From Tundrisphaera lichenicola (GTDB lineage Bacteria; Planctomycetota; Planctomycetia; Isosphaerales; Isosphaeraceae), in NCBI RefSeq assembly GCF_051175385.1, contig NZ_CP195106.1, positions 6,262,001 through 6,326,000 on the forward strand: 64,000 nt of DNA. The letters are read 5' to 3'. The notes beneath the pieces are model-generated. The model was given only the letters and a program-made list of their open reading frames with translations. It did no database searches and was not told where the DNA came from. Positions 6,312 to 15,482 of the stretch are shown one piece after another. The position numbers were made by a program, and so were the translations under genes. Positions within the stretch are counted from its first letter, which is position 1. Every line of letters starts with the position of its first letter.

Positions 6312-9152
6312 TCAAGGGAAACGGGACTGCATCGCCTTGAGCCATTTGAGGCGGGACTGATACAGCTTGATTCTCGCACCTTCTCGACCCTCGGCCATCA
6401 ACTCCTGCTGTTCCTCGAGGGCGTCTCGGAAGTGCTCGCCGGCAATCGCGGGGTCGGAGTCGCGTTGGACCTCGGCCAGCAGGGCCAGGACCTCGGCGTG
6501 GTCGCTGTGGTATTCGTCGTGGTGGCGATCGGCCTCGATCAGCTCATGGAGGTTCAGCCTCGCCCGGGTGAGGGGTTCTCGGGCGTCGTCGAGCCGCCCC
6601 TCGTGAAGGGCAATCTTCCCGATTGCGGTGTTCCAACGGGTTTGGGCCAGCTTGTATTCGAGGACATCGCCGAAGTCGCGGGCACTCTCCAGGAGATTCT
6701 CGGCTTGCGCGCAGGCCTCGGTCGCCTCGGAGAACTTCTCCTGCCGGATCAGGACCTCGGCCAGGACGAGCTGGGCGGCGGCCTCCTCGATCCGGTAAGA
6801 CGTCACGCCGGGCTTATCCTCGATCAAGGCCGTGTCCTGCGCGAGAGCCCGCTTCGCTTCCACGATCGCCTTCTCGGGCTCGCCATTCTCCAGGCGGAAC
6901 CGGGCGGCCTTCCGGAGGTAATAGGCCATGTCCTCGCGCGTCTGCCGACGCTCCAGGTCATTGGTTGAGGTCGCCAGGAGCGATTCTTGCAGCTCGACGG
7001 CCTTCTGCTCCTTGAGGATGGCGAGGTTCAGCTCTCCTCGATGCCGGTCGAGGGCGGCGAGGTTGCCGAAGCTCCGGGCGAGCTGGAAGGCGAGTTGAAA
7101 GGCCGTGCCCGGTTCGATCTGCGGATCATCCTTGAAATCCTCGTAGAGCTTCGTCCGGATCTTGTGCGAGGCGACGTAGGCCTCGCGAGCCTCGGCGATC
7201 CGACCGGCGAGTTCGTGCATATCACCGGCGTAGCCCCAGCTTCGACCCAGCCCCGAGCGAACCGCGATGTCCCCCTTGCAGCCGTCTCGCGCCCCGTCGT
7301 GCTGGACGCAGGGCAGGCAGGCCCGCCGATAGACGTCGCGGGCTTTCGCGTAGAGCGCCAGGGCCTGCTCGGAGTCGCCACGGGCCGCCTTGATAATCCC
7401 GTATTCGACGTAGGTGTTGCCGAGCTGGGCCAGGACCTCGACGGGAGGCTCCTCTCCGCCGACGCTCTGCGGCCTGGCGACTCCTTCGAGGATCCGGATG
7501 GCAGCCTCGTAATTCTCGATCACGTCGCGATTCCGGTTGGCCCCCATCTTGCCCGCGAGCTTGGCGACCTGTTGATGGGCCTCGGCCAGCGCGAGTCGTC
7601 CCGAGCTATCGTCGTCGGGCTTCCCCTGGTTATCTCGGACGACCTTTTCGAAATAGCGAAGCGCCACCCCGAGGATCCTCATCCTCAGGGCCTGCTGATT
7701 GGCCTCGGCCCCGAGTTCGGACTCGAAGGCATCGATCAGCCGCTCGACCGCCTCTCCCGCGGTCCTCAAGGTCAGGGTGGATCCGGCCCGGGCCATCTCG
7801 GCCTTCTGAACCGCGAGCTTCCGATCTCGTTCGGCGATCAGTTTGGCCGACCGCTCGTGGCGGAGTTGAAGGCGGCTGAGGACGGTCGAGACCGCCGTCC
7901 CGACGCCCAGGACCAGCAAGATCAAGCCCACCGCGGCCATCTTCGCCTGCAAGGGCTCCCGGCACGACCACTTCCTGATCTTCTCGGGGAGCGTAACCGG
8001 GCGGGCGTGGACCGGCTTGCCGTCCAGCCAACGGTGGAGGTCTCGACCGAAGGCCTCGGCCGACTCGTAGCGATCCTGGGGGGACTTCTCCAGGCACTTC
8101 AGGCAGATGGCATCCAGGTCGCGGTCGACCTTCGGGTTCAGCGACTGCGGCGAGGGCGGCCGCTCGGAGATGACCTGATTCAGGACGTTCTGGACCCCGG
8201 GCCCCAGGAAGGGGGGGCGTTTGCAGAGCATCGCGAACAGGGTGGCCCCCAGGCTGTAGACGTCGGAGAGGGTCGAGATGTCCTTCAGCCGCCCCTGGGC
8301 CTGCTCCGGAGGCATGAAGGACGGCGTGCCCAGGATCGAGCCCTCCGCGTCCTGGCTGCTGTCGAACCCCCGAGTCGATCCCTTCGAACGCTCGGGCTCC
8401 GACGATCCCGGGCCGTTCGATCGCGACCGGAAGCCTTTGGTGACCGGATCGGGGCCGATCGTCATCGAGGCATCATCGGTCGGGTCGACTCGCTTGGCCA
8501 GCCCGAAGTCGGTGACGTAGGGCGCCCCCTCCTCGTCGATCAGGATGTTGTCCGGCTTGAGGTCCCGATGCAAGACCCCTCGGCGATGGGCATGGGCGAT
8601 CGCGTCGGCCACGCGTAGCATCAGCTCGGCCGCCAGTCGGGGATCGGCCGCGTAGTCGGCCATCCGCTCCCTCAGGCTGCCGCCGCGGATCAATTGCATC
8701 GCGAAGAAGTGCTGTCCACACTCCTCCGAGATGCTATAGATCTTGACGATATTGGGATGCTTATGGAGCTTCGCGACCGCCTGGGCCTCGATCAGGAATC
8801 GCTGGACGTCGGCCTCGGTGGCGGCGTCCCCGGCGCCGATCATCTTGAGGGCGACCGGCAGCCCGAGCTTGACGTGCCTCGCCTCGTAGACGAACCCCAT
8901 CCCCCCCTTGGCGATCCGACGGACGATCTCGTACTCGCCGAATCGGGTCTGCTCGCCCGCCGGCCCGTCCCCGCACGGCTGGGCGAAATGCTGGGTCCGG
9001 CGGCCGGTGTGAGAGAGGGTCTCCGAGAAATCCATCTCGATCGGCAAGGGTACCGAGCCCACTCGGGTCATCAGCGAGTCTTCGGCGGTCGGGTCCGGCT
9101 CGACGGCTCGCGGGGCTTTCTCGGTATCGGGGCGATCGTCGTGCGAATTCAT
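6312..9152 (-). CDS. Ser/Thr protein kinase with transmembrane segment and TPR repeats
   Basis: 946-aa PknB-like receptor kinase. A 70-residue N-terminal lead is followed by the kinase domain (about 72-380): AKGGMGFVYEA glycine loop, VALKMI (Lys103), HRDLKPDN (195-202, Asp197), DFGLAK (215-220) and GTPSFMPPEQ. The activation segment has a Ser/Gly/Arg-rich insertion of roughly 50 residues between DFG and PPE. One hydrophobic helix (AAVGLILLVLGVGTAVSTVL, about 407-426) anchors it; the remaining 500 residues are tetratricopeptide-like helices. It is the first gene of a same-strand run kinase-ECF-kinase, with 127 bp before the sigma gene. Inputs and substrates are unknown. Confidence 0.93.
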   Translation of the reverse strand: MNSHDDRPDTEKAPRAVEPDPTAEDSLMTRVGSVPLPIEMDFSETLSHTGRRTQHFAQPCGDGPAGEQTRFGEYEIVRRIAKGGMGFVYEARHVKLGLPVALKMIGAGDAATEADVQRFLIEAQAVAKLHKHPNIVKIYSISEECGQHFFAMQLIRGGSLRERMADYAADPRLAAELMLRVADAIAHAHRRGVLHRDLKPDNILIDEEGAPYVTDFGLAKRVDPTDDASMTIGPDPVTKGFRSRSNGPGSSEPERSKGSTRGFDSSQDAEGSILGTPSFMPPEQAQGRLKDISTLSDVYSLGATLFAMLCKRPPFLGPGVQNVLNQVISERPPSPQSLNPKVDRDLDAICLKCLEKSPQDRYESAEAFGRDLHRWLDGKPVHARPVTLPEKIRKWSCREPLQAKMAAVGLILLVLGVGTAVSTVLSRLQLRHERSAKLIAERDRKLAVQKAEMARAGSTLTLRTAGEAVERLIDAFESELGAEANQQALRMRILGVALRYFEKVVRDNQGKPDDDSSGRLALAEAHQQVAKLAGKMGANRNRDVIENYEAAIRILEGVARPQSVGGEEPPVEVLAQLGNTYVEYGIIKAARGDSEQALALYAKARDVYRRACLPCVQHDGARDGCKGDIAVRSGLGRSWGYAGDMHELAGRIAEAREAYVASHKIRTKLYEDFKDDPQIEPGTAFQLAFQLARSFGNLAALDRHRGELNLAILKEQKAVELQESLLATSTNDLERRQTREDMAYYLRKAARFRLENGEPEKAIVEAKRALAQDTALIEDKPGVTSYRIEEAAAQLVLAEVLIRQEKFSEATEACAQAENLLESARDFGDVLEYKLAQTRWNTAIGKIALHEGRLDDAREPLTRARLNLHELIEADRHHDEYHSDHAEVLALLAEVQRDSDPAIAGEHFRDALEEQQELMAEGREGARIKLYQSRLKWLKAMQSRFP

Positions 9153-9440
9153 GATCCCCCACCGATCTGGCCTCGGATCTCTCCAAGAGCCACACGGGAC
9201 GACCTTGAGCTAATTAGCCGGATCCTCCCGACTCGGTCGGAGTGGCCCTCTGCGAGCGAGCAATCGGGGCGACCTCGCCCTTTTCACCCTACGATGGGAC
9301 TTCCGAAGCGGTGACGGGGGGGTCCGGAAATTCTCCTCAAGTATCAGTAGAACACCCGGAACGTGGCGGGGCAAGTTGGATAACACCGTTAATCAACAAA
9401 GCTCAAGCCGAGATCCATCGAGCCGGGGAGGGTCGATGGT
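9153..9440. other. Intergenic region without a supported gene
   Basis: This 288-bp stretch between the kinase start and the ABC ATPase stop holds short shadow frames only. It must contain the kinase promoter on the minus strand, but I see no convincing -35/-10 pair. Its base composition is slightly less GC-rich near 9340-9410. Confidence 0.5.
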
Positions 9441-10547
9441 TCAGCTTACGCCGGGGCCAGCGGGCGGGGCGTACTTCGTGGGCAGGATCACCACATGGTC
9501 GGGTGTGACGTGGACGGTCAGGCCCTGGCCTTCTCGGAGGAACTCCGACCTCGACTGGAGGGCCAGCGAGACGACCGGCCAATCATTGGCCGTCCGGAGG
9601 TGGATCTGGCGGACCTGACCGAGGAAGACCAGCCGTTCGACCGTCGCGACGAACCGGTTGGCGTCGGCCGGGGCGTTCGGGCCGAACTCCAACGCCTCGG
9701 GTCGGATCGCGACCGTCACCGGAGAGCCGGGGGGGATGGCCCCATCCCTGGCCCGTCCGACCAGCCGGCCCAGCGGGGTCCGGACCACCTGATCTCCCCG
9801 GGGGTCGGTCGACTCGACCTGCCCCTGGATCAGGTTCACCAGGCCGAGGAATCGGGCCACGAAAGCGTCGGAAGGCGCGTTGTAGACCTCCGACGGCGGT
9901 CCCGACTGGACGATCCGCCCGAGATCCATCACCGCCAGTTGATCCGCCAGGCTCAGCGCCTCGCGGGGGTCGGAGGTTAGTATCAGGGTGGTGATCTCCG
10001 CCTGGGTGACGACACGGCGGATCTCGTCTCGAAACTCGCCCCGGACTCGATCGTCGAGCCCGCCGGTCGGGTCGTCCAGGATCAGGAGCTGGGGATCCAG
10101 GATCAGGGCTCTCGCCAACGAGACGCGCTGCCGCTGGAGGCCGGAAAGGGCCTCGGGCCGCTTGCCGGCCAGGGTGTCGAGCCGGGCGGAACCGAGGGCC
10201 TCGTCCACCCGGGCCTTGCGGTCCTTGCGGGAGAGTCCCTGGATCTTGAGCGGATAGCCGACGTTCTCGGCCACGGTCAGGTGGGGCCAGAGCGCGTCGT
10301 CCTGGAACAGGAGGCCCACTCGCCGGGCCTGGGCTGGCTGGTCCTGGACGAGCTGGCCGTCGAAATAGACCTCCCCGTCATCCGGGGATTCCAGGCCGGC
10401 GACCAGGCGAGCCAGCGTGGTCTTGCCCGCCCCGGAAGGGCCGAGCAGGAAGGTCAACTCGCCGGGTCGGACTTCCATGGAAGCCCCGTCGACGACCGCC
10501 ACGCCGTCGAATCGCTTGACCAGATTTTCGAGGACGACCCGGATCAT
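9441..10547 (-). CDS. ABC transporter ATP-binding protein with altered catalytic motifs
   Basis: 368-aa ABC ATPase with a C-terminal TOBE-like region (about 245-360), resembling importer ATPases of the iron/sulfate/sugar type. Walker A GPSGAGKTT (36-44) and the Q-loop (LLFQDD) are intact. Three active-site elements differ: signature LSGLQ (134-138) for LSGGQ, Walker B LLILDD (Asp158-Asp159) with Asp where the catalytic Glu belongs, and Ser192 (LILTSDPREA) where the switch His is expected. The codons read unambiguously, so these are not frameshift artefacts. ATG 10547 overlaps the stop of the lipoprotein gene (ATGA). No permease gene is adjacent. Turnover may be slow, or the role may be regulatory. 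Confidence 0.85.
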   Translation of the reverse strand: MIRVVLENLVKRFDGVAVVDGASMEVRPGELTFLLGPSGAGKTTLARLVAGLESPDDGEVYFDGQLVQDQPAQARRVGLLFQDDALWPHLTVAENVGYPLKIQGLSRKDRKARVDEALGSARLDTLAGKRPEALSGLQRQRVSLARALILDPQLLILDDPTGGLDDRVRGEFRDEIRRVVTQAEITTLILTSDPREALSLADQLAVMDLGRIVQSGPPSEVYNAPSDAFVARFLGLVNLIQGQVESTDPRGDQVVRTPLGRLVGRARDGAIPPGSPVTVAIRPEALEFGPNAPADANRFVATVERLVFLGQVRQIHLRTANDWPVVSLALQSRSEFLREGQGLTVHVTPDHVVILPTKYAPPAGPGVS

Positions 10548-11698
10548 GAGGGGGCGTATCCCCCGGCCACTCGCGCGACCCTGCGATAGAGCTGCCGGGT
10601 CCAGGCGGTCCACTCGCCCCGGAGCCAGGCCCGGAATCGGGGCTCTCGGGCCAGTCGCCCCTCCGAGGCACCGGCCAACTCCACGAGCAAGGCCCCGTCG
10701 ATCGGCCGGGAAGGGCGAGACCAGCTTTCCTCGAGCCAGGCGCGGACCTCGGGGTCGGGTGCGATCTGCTCGGCCAGGGTTTCCAGGAGCGGGCCTCCCT
10801 GGGGGCTCGCCTGGAGCTTGGCGACCGAAGCGGGAGGCCACGGAGGACGCCGCCCGAGCGCGGACTCGGCCCTCGCGGGATGGCCGAATCGCCGGAGGGC
10901 GGCCTCGGCGTCCCGGAGTTCCTCGCGAGCATCGACCAGGGCCGCTCCCAGGAGATCGGCCAGGAGTCCTTCGGCCAGGGATTGGATCTCCGGATCGGTC
11001 GGCATTGCTTCCCCATCCAGGAGGGCCAGGAATCGTCGGGCCCGTTCCGGGTTCTTTCCGACGATCGGGAGGGCGATCGCCTCTCGGAGCCCCGACCCTA
11101 CAGAACCCGCCGAGGGATCGAGGATACCGGCCGCCTCGCGGACGAGCGTCTCGTAGCCGGCGGGCCAGCCTTCGCGATCCAGGAGTGACCTGGCCCGGGA
11201 GAGGGTCCTGGGGTCGTCCCTCGGGTCGCTCGTCCCGGTCGATCCCTCGGGTGGCCCCCCGTCGCTCGCCGGAGCAAGCTGTCGGACGACCCGCCAGGGG
11301 ACCGGGTCCGAAGGTCCGATGTGGGTCAGGAGTCCCGACCGGGCTAACCGTCCCGCCTCGGCGATCGAGTCTCCCACGATCAGATCAACACCCCCTCGAC
11401 GGTCGAGCACGCTCGAAGCACGCTCGCCCGGCCCGAGGCCGATCCAGAGGATCGGGAGCGTGTCGCCGGTCTCCCGGCGATAGGACGTCTCCAGGTTGGC
11501 CCGGATTTCACGGGGCCAGGTGGTCGCGATCACCAGGGCGTCGGTCCCGCTCGGGAGACAGCCGCCGATCGGGAGGCAGAGGACGGCCCACAGGACGATC
11601 CTCCAACCCGATCGGTCGACGAGGTCGCTCGAACTCCGGTCGGCATCCGCGCGAACGGGCATGGTCAACAGGGGTCGAGCGATCTCCAGAAACGTCAT
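10544..11698 (-). CDS. Solute-binding-like lipoprotein
   Basis: 384-aa predicted lipoprotein. A hydrophobic segment (IVLWAVLCLPIGGC, residues 34-47) ends in a lipobox with Cys47, after an unusually long 30-residue polar lead; an internal ATG at codon 13 would shorten this. The mature part opens ALVIATTWPREIRANLE and has DLIVGDSIAEAGRLARSGLL, like type-2 periplasmic binding proteins for iron or anions. The homology call is moderate. The gene is sandwiched by ATGA overlaps with the M28 peptidase gene upstream and the ABC ATPase gene downstream, so all three proteins are probably made together. The ligand is not readable. Confidence 0.6.
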   Translation of the reverse strand: MTFLEIARPLLTMPVRADADRSSSDLVDRSGWRIVLWAVLCLPIGGCLPSGTDALVIATTWPREIRANLETSYRRETGDTLPILWIGLGPGERASSVLDRRGGVDLIVGDSIAEAGRLARSGLLTHIGPSDPVPWRVVRQLAPASDGGPPEGSTGTSDPRDDPRTLSRARSLLDREGWPAGYETLVREAAGILDPSAGSVGSGLREAIALPIVGKNPERARRFLALLDGEAMPTDPEIQSLAEGLLADLLGAALVDAREELRDAEAALRRFGHPARAESALGRRPPWPPASVAKLQASPQGGPLLETLAEQIAPDPEVRAWLEESWSRPSRPIDGALLVELAGASEGRLAREPRFRAWLRGEWTAWTRQLYRRVARVAGGYAPS

Positions 11699-13596
11699 TG
11701 CCCAGGCCGACTGCCGAGGGTGATTTTGAGGGTCACTTCCTTGCCGTCGCGCATCACAACTACGTCGACCTTGTCGCCCGGCTTGGCCCGACCGAGGCTG
11801 TCGGTGTAGTCGTAGATGGTGGCGATTGGCTTGCCGGCGAAACCGACGATGACATCGCCTCCCTTGATCCCGCCCTTCTCGGCAGGGCTCCCCTCCCGGA
11901 CAGCCGAGAGCTTCACGCCCTTGTCTTCCGCGCCGTAGTCGGGGACGGTCCCCAGATAGGCGCCCATCCCGATCCGACCGGGGTCGACGTTCCCCCCGTG
12001 GGGGTCCTTGGGCTGCTCGACCGACTTGGTGAACTCGGGCCGGCTGGGGCGTCGGGCGATATCGAGCAAGATGATCTCGCCCAGGTCGGCAACCCGGGCC
12101 ATCCCGGCGAAGTTGATCCGATCGGTGTCGTCGCTCGGGCGGTGGTAGTCGGCGTGAAGGCCGGTGAAGGGGAAGAGGATCGGCACATTCTTGAGATAGA
12201 ACGACTCGTGGTCGCTACCGCCGAACCCGTCCGACATCCCCTTGACCTTCTTGACCTTGAACCCGGCGGCATTCCCCAGCGAGTCGACAATCTCCTCGAT
12301 CCCCGGCGTGCTGCCGGTCCCCACGATGGTCAGCTCGGACTTGTCGTTGAGCCTGCCGACCATGTCGAAGTTGATCATCATCACCGTCTTGTCGAGCGGG
12401 ATCAGCGGATGCTCGACGTAATACCGCGACCCGAGCAACCCCTTCTCCTCCCCCGAGAACGCCATGAAGACGATCCGGCGGGGCAGGGGGTCCGACCGTC
12501 GACCGAGCCGACGGGCCAGTTCCAGGACCATCGCCGTGCCCGAGGCGTTGTCGTCGGCCCCGTTGTGGATGTCCTTCGAGAAGATCGCCAGCGAGCCCGA
12601 GGTCATCCCGCCGTGGCCCAGGTGGTCATAGTGCCCCCCGACCACGATCGTCTCGTCGGCCAGCGGCCCCTCGCCTTCCAGGACCCCGATGACGTTGCGG
12701 GTCTCGACGCCCCTCCGCTCGATCGTGATCGAGGCCGAGAGCCCCCAGCCTTCCAGGGCCCTCGACCGGGGCTTGAGGTCGCCGTCGATCTGCTTCTCCA
12801 GCTCCTCGAGGCCGGGCTGGCCCGCGGCGGCCAGGAGTTTGTCGGCCTCCTCTCGCTTGAGCATCACGACCGGGATCGGCGAGTTCTCGTTCGCTCCGGC
12901 TCCGTTCAGGGTGAGGAGTTGATCGGGGTTGTCCTTCAGGCCCGCCTTGTCATTGACCAGCAGGACGGCCGAGGCCCCGTGCTGGAAGGCGTTTGTCGCC
13001 TTGTGGTTGAAGGTGGCGAAGAGGGTCGTCTGCTTGCCCGCGAAGGGGCTATTGTCGTCTTCGAGCTGCGGCTCGCGGCGGATCAGCAGGACGGCCTTCC
13101 CCTTGACGTCGATCCCGGCATAGTCGTCGTAGTCCAGATTCTTCGACTCGTCCTTCGCGGTGATCCCGTAGCCGGCGAAGACGATCGGCACACCGTCCAG
13201 CTTCGCGCTCGATCCGATGGCAAGCGGCTCGAAGCTGGCCCGAAGGGGGACGATCTCCTTCGCATCCGGCCCCTGGAACGCGATCGAGGCCGGTCCGTCG
13301 AGCTTGGCGTCCCCCTTGATCGAGAAGTCCTGGAAATAATCGTCGAGCCCCGGGGCGGGCTTGAGCCCGGCCGCCTTGAATGCCGCCGCGATATACTCGG
13401 CCGACGCCTCGATCCCCTTGGAACCCGGCGACCGTCCCTCCTGGGCGTCGGCGGCCAGGAATCCGACGTCTTCCTTCAGCCTTGCCATGCTCGGGCTGAC
13501 GTAGGTGACGTCTCCCCAGGCCACGGCGGCAATCAGGCCCAGGGCCGCAAAGGAAAGCGCGGGGCGAGCCATTCGGACGGGAAAGCGGAGTGCCAT
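11695..13596 (-). CDS. Secreted M28-family zinc metallopeptidase with PA and PDZ domains
   Basis: 633-aa exported aminopeptidase-like enzyme. The signal peptide is at about 9-28. A PA (protease-associated) insert spans roughly 120-260. The M28 catalytic core carries the two-zinc ligand set: GGHYDHLG (His322), NGADDNASG (Asp348), SGEEKGL (catalytic Glu383, ligand Glu384), NFDMVG (Asp411) and HADYHRPSDD (His485). A PDZ domain follows at about 540-630 (GAYLGTVPDY, GSPAEKGGIKGGDVIVGF). Same architecture as planctomycete and Bacteroidetes peptidases that degrade peptides outside the cytoplasm. ATG 13596 is used; codon 9 is an alternative. It heads the three-gene minus-strand unit. Confidence 0.93.
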   Translation of the reverse strand: MALRFPVRMARPALSFAALGLIAAVAWGDVTYVSPSMARLKEDVGFLAADAQEGRSPGSKGIEASAEYIAAAFKAAGLKPAPGLDDYFQDFSIKGDAKLDGPASIAFQGPDAKEIVPLRASFEPLAIGSSAKLDGVPIVFAGYGITAKDESKNLDYDDYAGIDVKGKAVLLIRREPQLEDDNSPFAGKQTTLFATFNHKATNAFQHGASAVLLVNDKAGLKDNPDQLLTLNGAGANENSPIPVVMLKREEADKLLAAAGQPGLEELEKQIDGDLKPRSRALEGWGLSASITIERRGVETRNVIGVLEGEGPLADETIVVGGHYDHLGHGGMTSGSLAIFSKDIHNGADDNASGTAMVLELARRLGRRSDPLPRRIVFMAFSGEEKGLLGSRYYVEHPLIPLDKTVMMINFDMVGRLNDKSELTIVGTGSTPGIEEIVDSLGNAAGFKVKKVKGMSDGFGGSDHESFYLKNVPILFPFTGLHADYHRPSDDTDRINFAGMARVADLGEIILLDIARRPSRPEFTKSVEQPKDPHGGNVDPGRIGMGAYLGTVPDYGAEDKGVKLSAVREGSPAEKGGIKGGDVIVGFAGKPIATIYDYTDSLGRAKPGDKVDVVVMRDGKEVTLKITLGSRPGQ

Positions 13597-13907
13597 GCGG
13601 TCAATCCTTCGATGTCGGACGGGGCGGCGTCGCTCTTAGGGGCGGGTCCCCGGGGAACTCTCGGCCGATTAATTCTCGGGCACCGACGAGCGTCCGTCAA
13701 GCGTTCGAGTGGGGCGGATGCAGGGCGACGCCGCTCGGCTCGTCCAGGGGCGATGACCAGGCCCCGACAAGGCCAATCCTTCGATCGACGATCGACCGAG
13801 GATCGCCCCTGAAATCGTTGCTCCGTCCTCGGTTGCCCGCGAGAATGGGGCCCATCCTTTCCGGAATGAAACGACGCCACGGCCTCGGTCCGAGGAGCCC
13901 CGCGATC
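13597..13907. other. Divergent intergenic region
   Basis: These 311 bp separate the minus-strand M28 gene from the plus-strand FHA gene and must hold both promoters. The FHA reading frame stays open across it, but the extra 106 codons look non-coding (no domain, no ribosome site at the upstream starts). No clear promoter hexamers or repeats were found. Confidence 0.5.
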
Positions 13908-15482
13908 ATGTCGAAGTCCTGGACGATCGGCTCGCATCCTACTTCCGACCTAGTCATGCCGCCCCCCGCTTCGGATCGCCACGCCCGATTGACGATCGGC
14001 CCCGGGGGGGCGATCCTGGAAGATCTGGGATCGGCCTCCGGGACATTCGTCCATCGGGTCCGGATCACCGGCGCGATCCTGGTCTCGCGGGCCGACACCA
14101 TCACGATCGGCCCGGACCTGCCGATGCCCTGGCCTCCCGAACCGGCCGACCTCGGGCCGGTGGTGCTCACGATCGGACGGGAACCGGACAACGATCTGGT
14201 CGTGAACCTGCCGACGGTCTCCGGCCATCACGCCCGCGTCATCTGGTCGGGGAAGCCGGGCGAGGCGGTGATCGAGGACCTCAACTCCTCGAACGGGACG
14301 GCGCTCAATTCCCCCGATCGGAAGGCCGAGCGGGCGGTCGTGACCTCATCCGACACGGTTTACCTGGGGACCGCGCCAATCTCGGGGGCGTCGATCCTGG
14401 GCAAAGTGGACCCCTCGGTTGGTCGGGTCCTGACACCGGGGGGCGCGGATCTCATCATCGGACGGGCCCCGGAATGCGGCAAGGTCGTCGATGAGCCCTC
14501 GGTCTCCGGTCGGCATGCCCGACTCTCGCGAGCCGGCGGTCGAGTCACCATTGAGGACCTGAACTCCTCGAACGGGACCTTCGTCAACGGTCGGCGGATC
14601 GAGTCGCCCACGACCGTCGAGCCGGGGGACGTGATCGGTCTGGGCCTGTACATGATGCGGATCGCACCCGTCCCCGCATCGGCTCCTTCGCGCTCGGCCC
14701 GGACCGTGATCGAGCCGATCCCCCGGGCCACGATCGAGACCCCGGTCTCCGCCTCGACAAGCCCGGCCCCTGCACGTGCTCCGTGGCCGATCGTCCTGCC
14801 GTCGGCCCTGCTGCTCCAGGGCCCGGTCGCGGCGTTGTTGATCCTGGGGGCGGTCGGCGGAGGGTTCTCGACACCCGAGGCCGTCGCGGGCCTGGTCTTC
14901 GGGCTGGGCCTGGCGGCCACCTGGTTCGGCCTCAGCGATGCGGTGATCCTGGAAAATCTCGGGCCCGGATCGACGGGCGAAACCGCGTTCCCGGCCCGCC
15001 TCGGGGTCCTGGCCCTGGTCTGCGTCGGGCAGTGCCTGCTCGCCTGGGCGATCGTGTCGCGAGTGGCGGGTCTCCGAGGTCCCGGGATGGCCTCGATCGG
15101 ATTCCTGGTCCTGGCCTCGCTGGTCGGGGCGGCTCTGGGGCTCCTGATCGTCGCGCTCGCCCCTCGGAGGGACCTGTCGTGGGCCGCCTTGCCGGTGGCC
15201 CTCGCCGCGTTCTGGCTCTTCGGGGGCGGTCCCCGGACGCTCCCCCGGAACTTCCCCTGGGCCTGGACGGTGGCGAGCGCGAGCCCTTCGCGCTGGGCCT
15301 TCGAGGGGCTGCTCCTGATGGAAACCGAGCGAGCCGGCCCGAACGATCTGGCCCAGCCCTACTTCCCGGCCGAGACCACCCGGATGGGGCCGAGGGCGGA
15401 CGTCCTGGCGTTGGGGACGATGCTGGTCGGGCTCTCGGTCTCGGTCGTGTTCCTCACCCGCCCTTCGTCACGGGATTCATGA
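13908..15482 (+). CDS. Triple-FHA-domain integral membrane protein
   Basis: 524-aa protein with three tandem forkhead-associated domains, which bind phosphothreonine peptides: FHA1 about 3-68 (degenerate, DRHARL), FHA2 86-153 (IGREPDNDLV, SGHHARV, DLNSSNGT) and FHA3 181-250 (IGRAPEC, SGRHARLS, DLNSSNGTFVNG). A Pro/Ser/Ala linker leads into five or six membrane helices (about 295-520). The end includes ASPSRWAFEGLL, like the membrane half of FHA-containing ABC-2 transporters, but no ATPase domain is present. ATG 13908 follows GAGGAG. Probably a membrane docking site for the kinases encoded nearby. The 3' end overlaps the convergent M48 gene by 29 bp. Confidence 0.85.
   Translation: MSKSWTIGSHPTSDLVMPPPASDRHARLTIGPGGAILEDLGSASGTFVHRVRITGAILVSRADTITIGPDLPMPWPPEPADLGPVVLTIGREPDNDLVVNLPTVSGHHARVIWSGKPGEAVIEDLNSSNGTALNSPDRKAERAVVTSSDTVYLGTAPISGASILGKVDPSVGRVLTPGGADLIIGRAPECGKVVDEPSVSGRHARLSRAGGRVTIEDLNSSNGTFVNGRRIESPTTVEPGDVIGLGLYMMRIAPVPASAPSRSARTVIEPIPRATIETPVSASTSPAPARAPWPIVLPSALLLQGPVAALLILGAVGGGFSTPEAVAGLVFGLGLAATWFGLSDAVILENLGPGSTGETAFPARLGVLALVCVGQCLLAWAIVSRVAGLRGPGMASIGFLVLASLVGAALGLLIVALAPRRDLSWAALPVALAAFWLFGGGPRTLPRNFPWAWTVASASPSRWAFEGLLLMETERAGPNDLAQPYFPAETTRMGPRADVLALGTMLVGLSVSVVFLTRPSSRDS

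Noticed and set aside
10417..13812. 1131-codon plus-strand open frame
   Set aside because: Covers three minus-strand genes with strong motifs; composition is shadow-like.
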